Below, piece by piece: positions 61,036 through 64,000 of a DNA stretch of 64,000 bases. The notes below the pieces were generated by a model that saw only the letters and a program-made list of their open reading frames with translations, was not told the DNA's origin and did no database searches. Origin of the DNA: JAGWAJ01 sp026707615 (lineage in GTDB: Bacteria; Acidobacteriota; Vicinamibacteria; Vicinamibacterales; UBA8438); NCBI GenBank assembly GCA_965207595.1, contig CBDBMW010000010.1, forward strand, positions 434,001-498,000. The letters run 5' to 3'. Position 1 is the stretch's first letter, and the number at the start of each line of letters is the position of its first letter. Position numbers and translations under genes: made by a program.

Positions 61036-64000
61036 ATGGTCACACGGACCTCCTGCCAGGTTCCGCCCTGTGCAGCGTGGCGCGGGGCGCGGACGGCGGC
61101 TGTGCTCGTTGCCGCGCTCCTCCTCGCGGCCGGGGCTCAGGCGGGCCAGGCTCCGACGGGCGAACGCCTGACCGACGCGCGGATGGTCGCCGTCGTGCCG
61201 CTCGCCAACGGCGGGGCCCCGCAGGACGACTGGATCGGGATCGGCATCGTCGAGACGCTGCGGTTCGCCTTCCCCCGGCTGGTACGGCTCGAGGAGGCCG
61301 CCCCCGGGGAGCCGTCGCGCACTGTCGCGCGGATGGCGGCGGACGCCGGCGTAACGTGGCTCCTGACCGGCGAGTACGACCGTACCGCCGAGGGCCTGCG
61401 GATCGCTGTGCGGGTCGTCCACGTCGCCACGGGCGAGACGGTGGAGCGGGCCATCGTGAACGGCGCCGGCAGCGACCTGTTCCTGCTGCAGGACCGGCTC
61501 GTGGACCGCGTCGCGACCGCGCTGGCCGCCCTGCCGGAACCCTCGCCCGCGGCGGCCGGGACGGCCGGTGGGGCCGCTGGCCCTCTCGCGGAGGGCGCGG
61601 GCGAGCGCCCGGGTGCCGAGGCGGCGACGGAGACGGCGGCGGCCGCATCCGCCGAGCGCCCGTACGCCGAGACGGCGGCGGCCGCATCCGTCGCTCCCCT
61701 GCCGGAGGCGCGTGCGGAGCCGGAAGCGCGGGAGTCCCGGGACAGCGGCCTCTCCGGCGCGGCGGCCGAAGGGAGCGAGCGCTCCCCCGGCGCCGGGACC
61801 CTCCTGGAGGAAGCCGCTTCCGGCGCGCCCGCCGCGACCGCGCCGCCGCGGTCAGGCCTCGCGGGCCCCGTGGCCGGCACCGTCAGGATCGACGGACCGC
61901 CGCCGCCCTTGGCCCCGGAGGTCATCGCCCGCGACGAGCGGGGCCGCGCCACGCTGCGGGCGGTGCGCCTCGCGGAACCGCTGACGCTCGACGGCGCGCT
62001 CGACGAGCGCGTCTACCGCGACGTGCCCCCGGTGACCGGCTTCTTCCAGGTGCTGCCGAACGAAGGCGAAATCGCCGAGGAGCAGACCGAGGTCTGGGTG
62101 CTGTTCGACGGCATCAACTTCTACATCTCGGGACGCTGCCACAACTCCGTCCCCGAGTCGGAGTGGGTCGCCGACGACATGCGCCGCGACGGGCAGGGCA
62201 TCGGCCAGTACTTCGGCATCATGCTCGACACGTTCTACGACCGCCGGAACGCGGTGTCGTTCCTCGTCAACCCCATCGGCGGCCGCATGGACGGCGAGGT
62301 CACGAACGAGCGGGCGTGGAACGGCGACTGGAACCCGGTCTGGAGCGCGCGCGTCGGCCGTTACGAGGGCGGCTGGTCGTTCGAGATGGCCATCCCGTTC
62401 CGGTCGCTCCGCTACCGCCCCGGCCGGGCGCAGACCTGGGGCCTCAACCTCGAGCGATTCGTGGTCTGGAACAACGAGTACTCCACCCTGGTCCCGATGC
62501 AGGCGTCGTGGGGCATCGGAGCCAGCATGCAGATCTCGGAGGCCGCGACGCTGGTCGGCGTCGAGGTACCGCCACCGTCCGTGAACCTCGAGGTCAAGCC
62601 CTACGCCATCGCCGAGGGGAGCGGCGTGCGGGCCGGGGGCGCGGGCATCGCCAACGACGCGACGGGCGACGCCGGGCTCGACGTCAAGTACGGCATCACC
62701 GAGAACCTCGTCGCCGATTTCACGCTGAACACCGATTTCGCGCAGGTCGAGGCGGACGAGCAGCAGATCAACCTTACCCGCTTCAGCCTCTTCTTCCCCG
62801 AGAAGCGGGAGTTCTTCCTGGAGAACCAGGGGGTGTTCTCGTTCGGCGCGGAGGCCGGGGGCGGGCAGTTCGCGGGCATCAGCAACCAGCCCATCCTGTT
62901 CTACAGCCGGCAGATCGGGCTGCACTCGACCGCGGAGGGCCTGTCGCGCGAGGTGCCGATCACGGCCGGGGGCCGGGTGACGGGCCGGATCGGCCGCTTC
63001 AGCGTCGGCATGCTGAACATGCAGACGGGCGATCTGATCCCGCAGGCCGGCGAGACGTTCGGCAGCGGGGTGCCGGCGACGAACTTCTCCGTCCTCCGGC
63101 TCCGCCGCGACATCCTGCGGCGGAGCAACGTCGGGGTGATGTACACGGGGCGCTCGGACTCGCTGTACGGCACTGGCGCCAACCAGGCCTACGGGGTCGA
63201 CGGGCTGTTCTCGTTCTACCAGAACGTCAACGTCAACGCGTACTGGGCCGAGACGCGAACCCCGGGGGCCGGGTTCGGCGGCGACGAGGCGAGCTACCGG
63301 GGCCAGCTCGACTACACCGGCGACCGCTACGGCGTGCGTCTGGAGCGGCTGTCGGTCGGGCGGGACTTCAACCCGGAGATCGGTTTCCTGCGGCGGCGCG
63401 ACTTCGACGAGAGCCTCGCGATGTTCCGCTTCAGCCCGCGCCCGCGGTCGATCGCATCCATCCGGCAGTTCTTCTTCGAGGGGCAGGTCGACTACATCAC
63501 GAACCGCGCCGGTGTCGTCGAGACGCGGCAGAGCCGCGGCCGGTTCGGGATGGAGCTCGAGAGCGGCGACCTGCTCGATGTCGTCTACAACCGGAACTAC
63601 GAGTACTTCAGCCAGCCGTTTCCGGTCGCCGGGATCTTCTACGTCCCGGCCGGCGCCTACGACTTCGACGAGGTGGAGGTGGGCTACCAGCTCGGGCGCC
63701 AGCACCGGCTCGCCGGCCGGCTCTGGGTCCAGCACGGCGGCTTCTTCGGCGGCACCAAGACGAGCGTCAACTTCGGATTCGGCCAGGGCTTCTTCGGCAC
63801 CCGGCTCGAGATCTCGCCGCAGCTCTCCTTCGAGCCGACGATCTCGTTCAACCAGATCGACATCCCGGCCGTCGGCCCCGCGTTCACCACCGGGCTCTTC
63901 AGCACGCGCGCCATCTACGCGTTCAACCCGCTGATGTTCTTCAGCGGCCTGGTGCAGTACAACTCGGCCGCCGACGCCGTCAGCATGAACCTGCGCCTGC
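61036..64000 (+). CDS. DUF5916/CBM9-type outer-membrane protein with TolB/FlgO-like N-terminal domain (3' end outside window)
   Basis: The frame is open from the ATG at 61036 to the window end (at least 988 residues). A signal peptide (AAVLVAALLLAAGAQAGQA) is followed by a TolB/FlgO-like alpha/beta domain (about 48-170: RMVAVVPLANGGAPQDDWIGIGIVETL, VTWLLTGEYDR). A 120-residue Ala/Glu/Pro linker comes next. A CBM9-like domain starts at about 312 (LAEPLTLDGALDERVYRDVPPV, EQTEVWVLFDGINFYISGRC). The DUF5916 beta-barrel region follows from about 500 (NLVADFTLNTDFAQVEADEQQINLTRFSLFFPEKREFFLEN). It is probably an outer-membrane protein handling peptides or carbohydrates. The TolB-like fusion is unusual. 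Confidence 0.85.
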   Translation, partial: MVTRTSCQVPPCAAWRGARTAAVLVAALLLAAGAQAGQAPTGERLTDARMVAVVPLANGGAPQDDWIGIGIVETLRFAFPRLVRLEEAAPGEPSRTVARMAADAGVTWLLTGEYDRTAEGLRIAVRVVHVATGETVERAIVNGAGSDLFLLQDRLVDRVATALAALPEPSPAAAGTAGGAAGPLAEGAGERPGAEAATETAAAASAERPYAETAAAASVAPLPEARAEPEARESRDSGLSGAAAEGSERSPGAGTLLEEAASGAPAATAPPRSGLAGPVAGTVRIDGPPPPLAPEVIARDERGRATLRAVRLAEPLTLDGALDERVYRDVPPVTGFFQVLPNEGEIAEEQTEVWVLFDGINFYISGRCHNSVPESEWVADDMRRDGQGIGQYFGIMLDTFYDRRNAVSFLVNPIGGRMDGEVTNERAWNGDWNPVWSARVGRYEGGWSFEMAIPFRSLRYRPGRAQTWGLNLERFVVWNNEYSTLVPMQASWGIGASMQISEAATLVGVEVPPPSVNLEVKPYAIAEGSGVRAGGAGIANDATGDAGLDVKYGITENLVADFTLNTDFAQVEADEQQINLTRFSLFFPEKREFFLENQGVFSFGAEAGGGQFAGISNQPILFYSRQIGLHSTAEGLSREVPITAGGRVTGRIGRFSVGMLNMQTGDLIPQAGETFGSGVPATNFSVLRLRRDILRRSNVGVMYTGRSDSLYGTGANQAYGVDGLFSFYQNVNVNAYWAETRTPGAGFGGDEASYRGQLDYTGDRYGVRLERLSVGRDFNPEIGFLRRRDFDESLAMFRFSPRPRSIASIRQFFFEGQVDYITNRAGVVETRQSRGRFGMELESGDLLDVVYNRNYEYFSQPFPVAGIFYVPAGAYDFDEVEVGYQLGRQHRLAGRLWVQHGGFFGGTKTSVNFGFGQGFFGTRLEISPQLSFEPTISFNQIDIPAVGPAFTTGLFSTRAIYAFNPLMFFSGLVQYNSAADAVSMNLRL

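Noticed and set aside
61852..63735. Minus-strand 627-codon frame
   Set aside because: Antisense of the DUF5916 gene, whose frame has clear domains, while the minus frame has none.

Overview
The window is very GC-rich (about 70% by eye). Its gene set (Bat/MoxR-type operon with DUF58, DUF4175 and DUF4159 genes, CarD, Rex, a DUF5916 outer-membrane protein, a Ppx/GppA-CHAD pair, a selenoprotein) fits an Acidobacteriota-like bacterium, possibly Vicinamibacteria. That placement is inference from gene content; no rRNA, tRNA or marker search was possible.

Layout. 1-296 is the 3' end of an IS1182-type transposase gene. 519-15349 is one very long CRISPR array: I count 193 copies by hand of a 37-bp repeat (starts CGCTCAACG, ends GGCGACAC). 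It is interrupted at 779-1634 by a decayed IS21-family remnant. 15350-15512 is the probable leader. 15513-23915 holds a minus-strand cas operon transcribed csb1-csb2-cas3-csb3-cas4-cas1-cas2 toward the array, with a good sigma-70-type promoter at 23972-24000. Csb1, Csb2 and a helicase-first/HD-last Cas3 assign it to type I-G (formerly I-U, 'Dpsyc'). Repeat variants are concentrated in the left 6 kb, so the array trailer is on the left, the leader is next to cas2, and crRNAs are read from the minus strand.

23916-25288 is a sparse region with decayed sequence, one small membrane protein gene and a partial duplication. 25289-26359 is one gene split by an in-frame TGA exactly where a UxxC/CxxC redox motif belongs, with a hairpin just downstream. 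I read it as a selenoprotein: a signal peptide, a thioredoxin/AhpC-like domain with U-P-Y-C, and a DsbD-alpha-like domain.

26479-34002 carries housekeeping and transport genes: HupE/UreJ, LysE, ChrA, CHAD, Ppx/GppA, YacG and citrate synthase. 34097-50473 is almost entirely minus-strand: an FHA-GAF-PP2C phosphatase, then a long co-oriented cluster of TPR/HEIAH protease, DUF4159, MoxR, DUF58, BatA-like VWA, DUF4175 coiled-coil protein, VWA/GATase-like protein, caspase/C13-like protein and a zinc-ribbon protein. This looks like a cell-envelope or stress module in which the MoxR ATPase and the VWA proteins act together.

50518-64000 holds a methyltransferase/zinc-ribbon pair, a LytS-LytTR two-component pair followed by signal peptidase I, a long-chain acyl-CoA synthetase with a low-complexity insert, MoaC-Rex, a secreted protein, an acyltransferase, CarD, an exported methyltransferase, and a DUF5916/CBM9 outer-membrane protein that runs off the end.

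Several genes have a -10-like hexamer only 6-9 nt before the start codon, suggesting leaderless mRNAs are common here.
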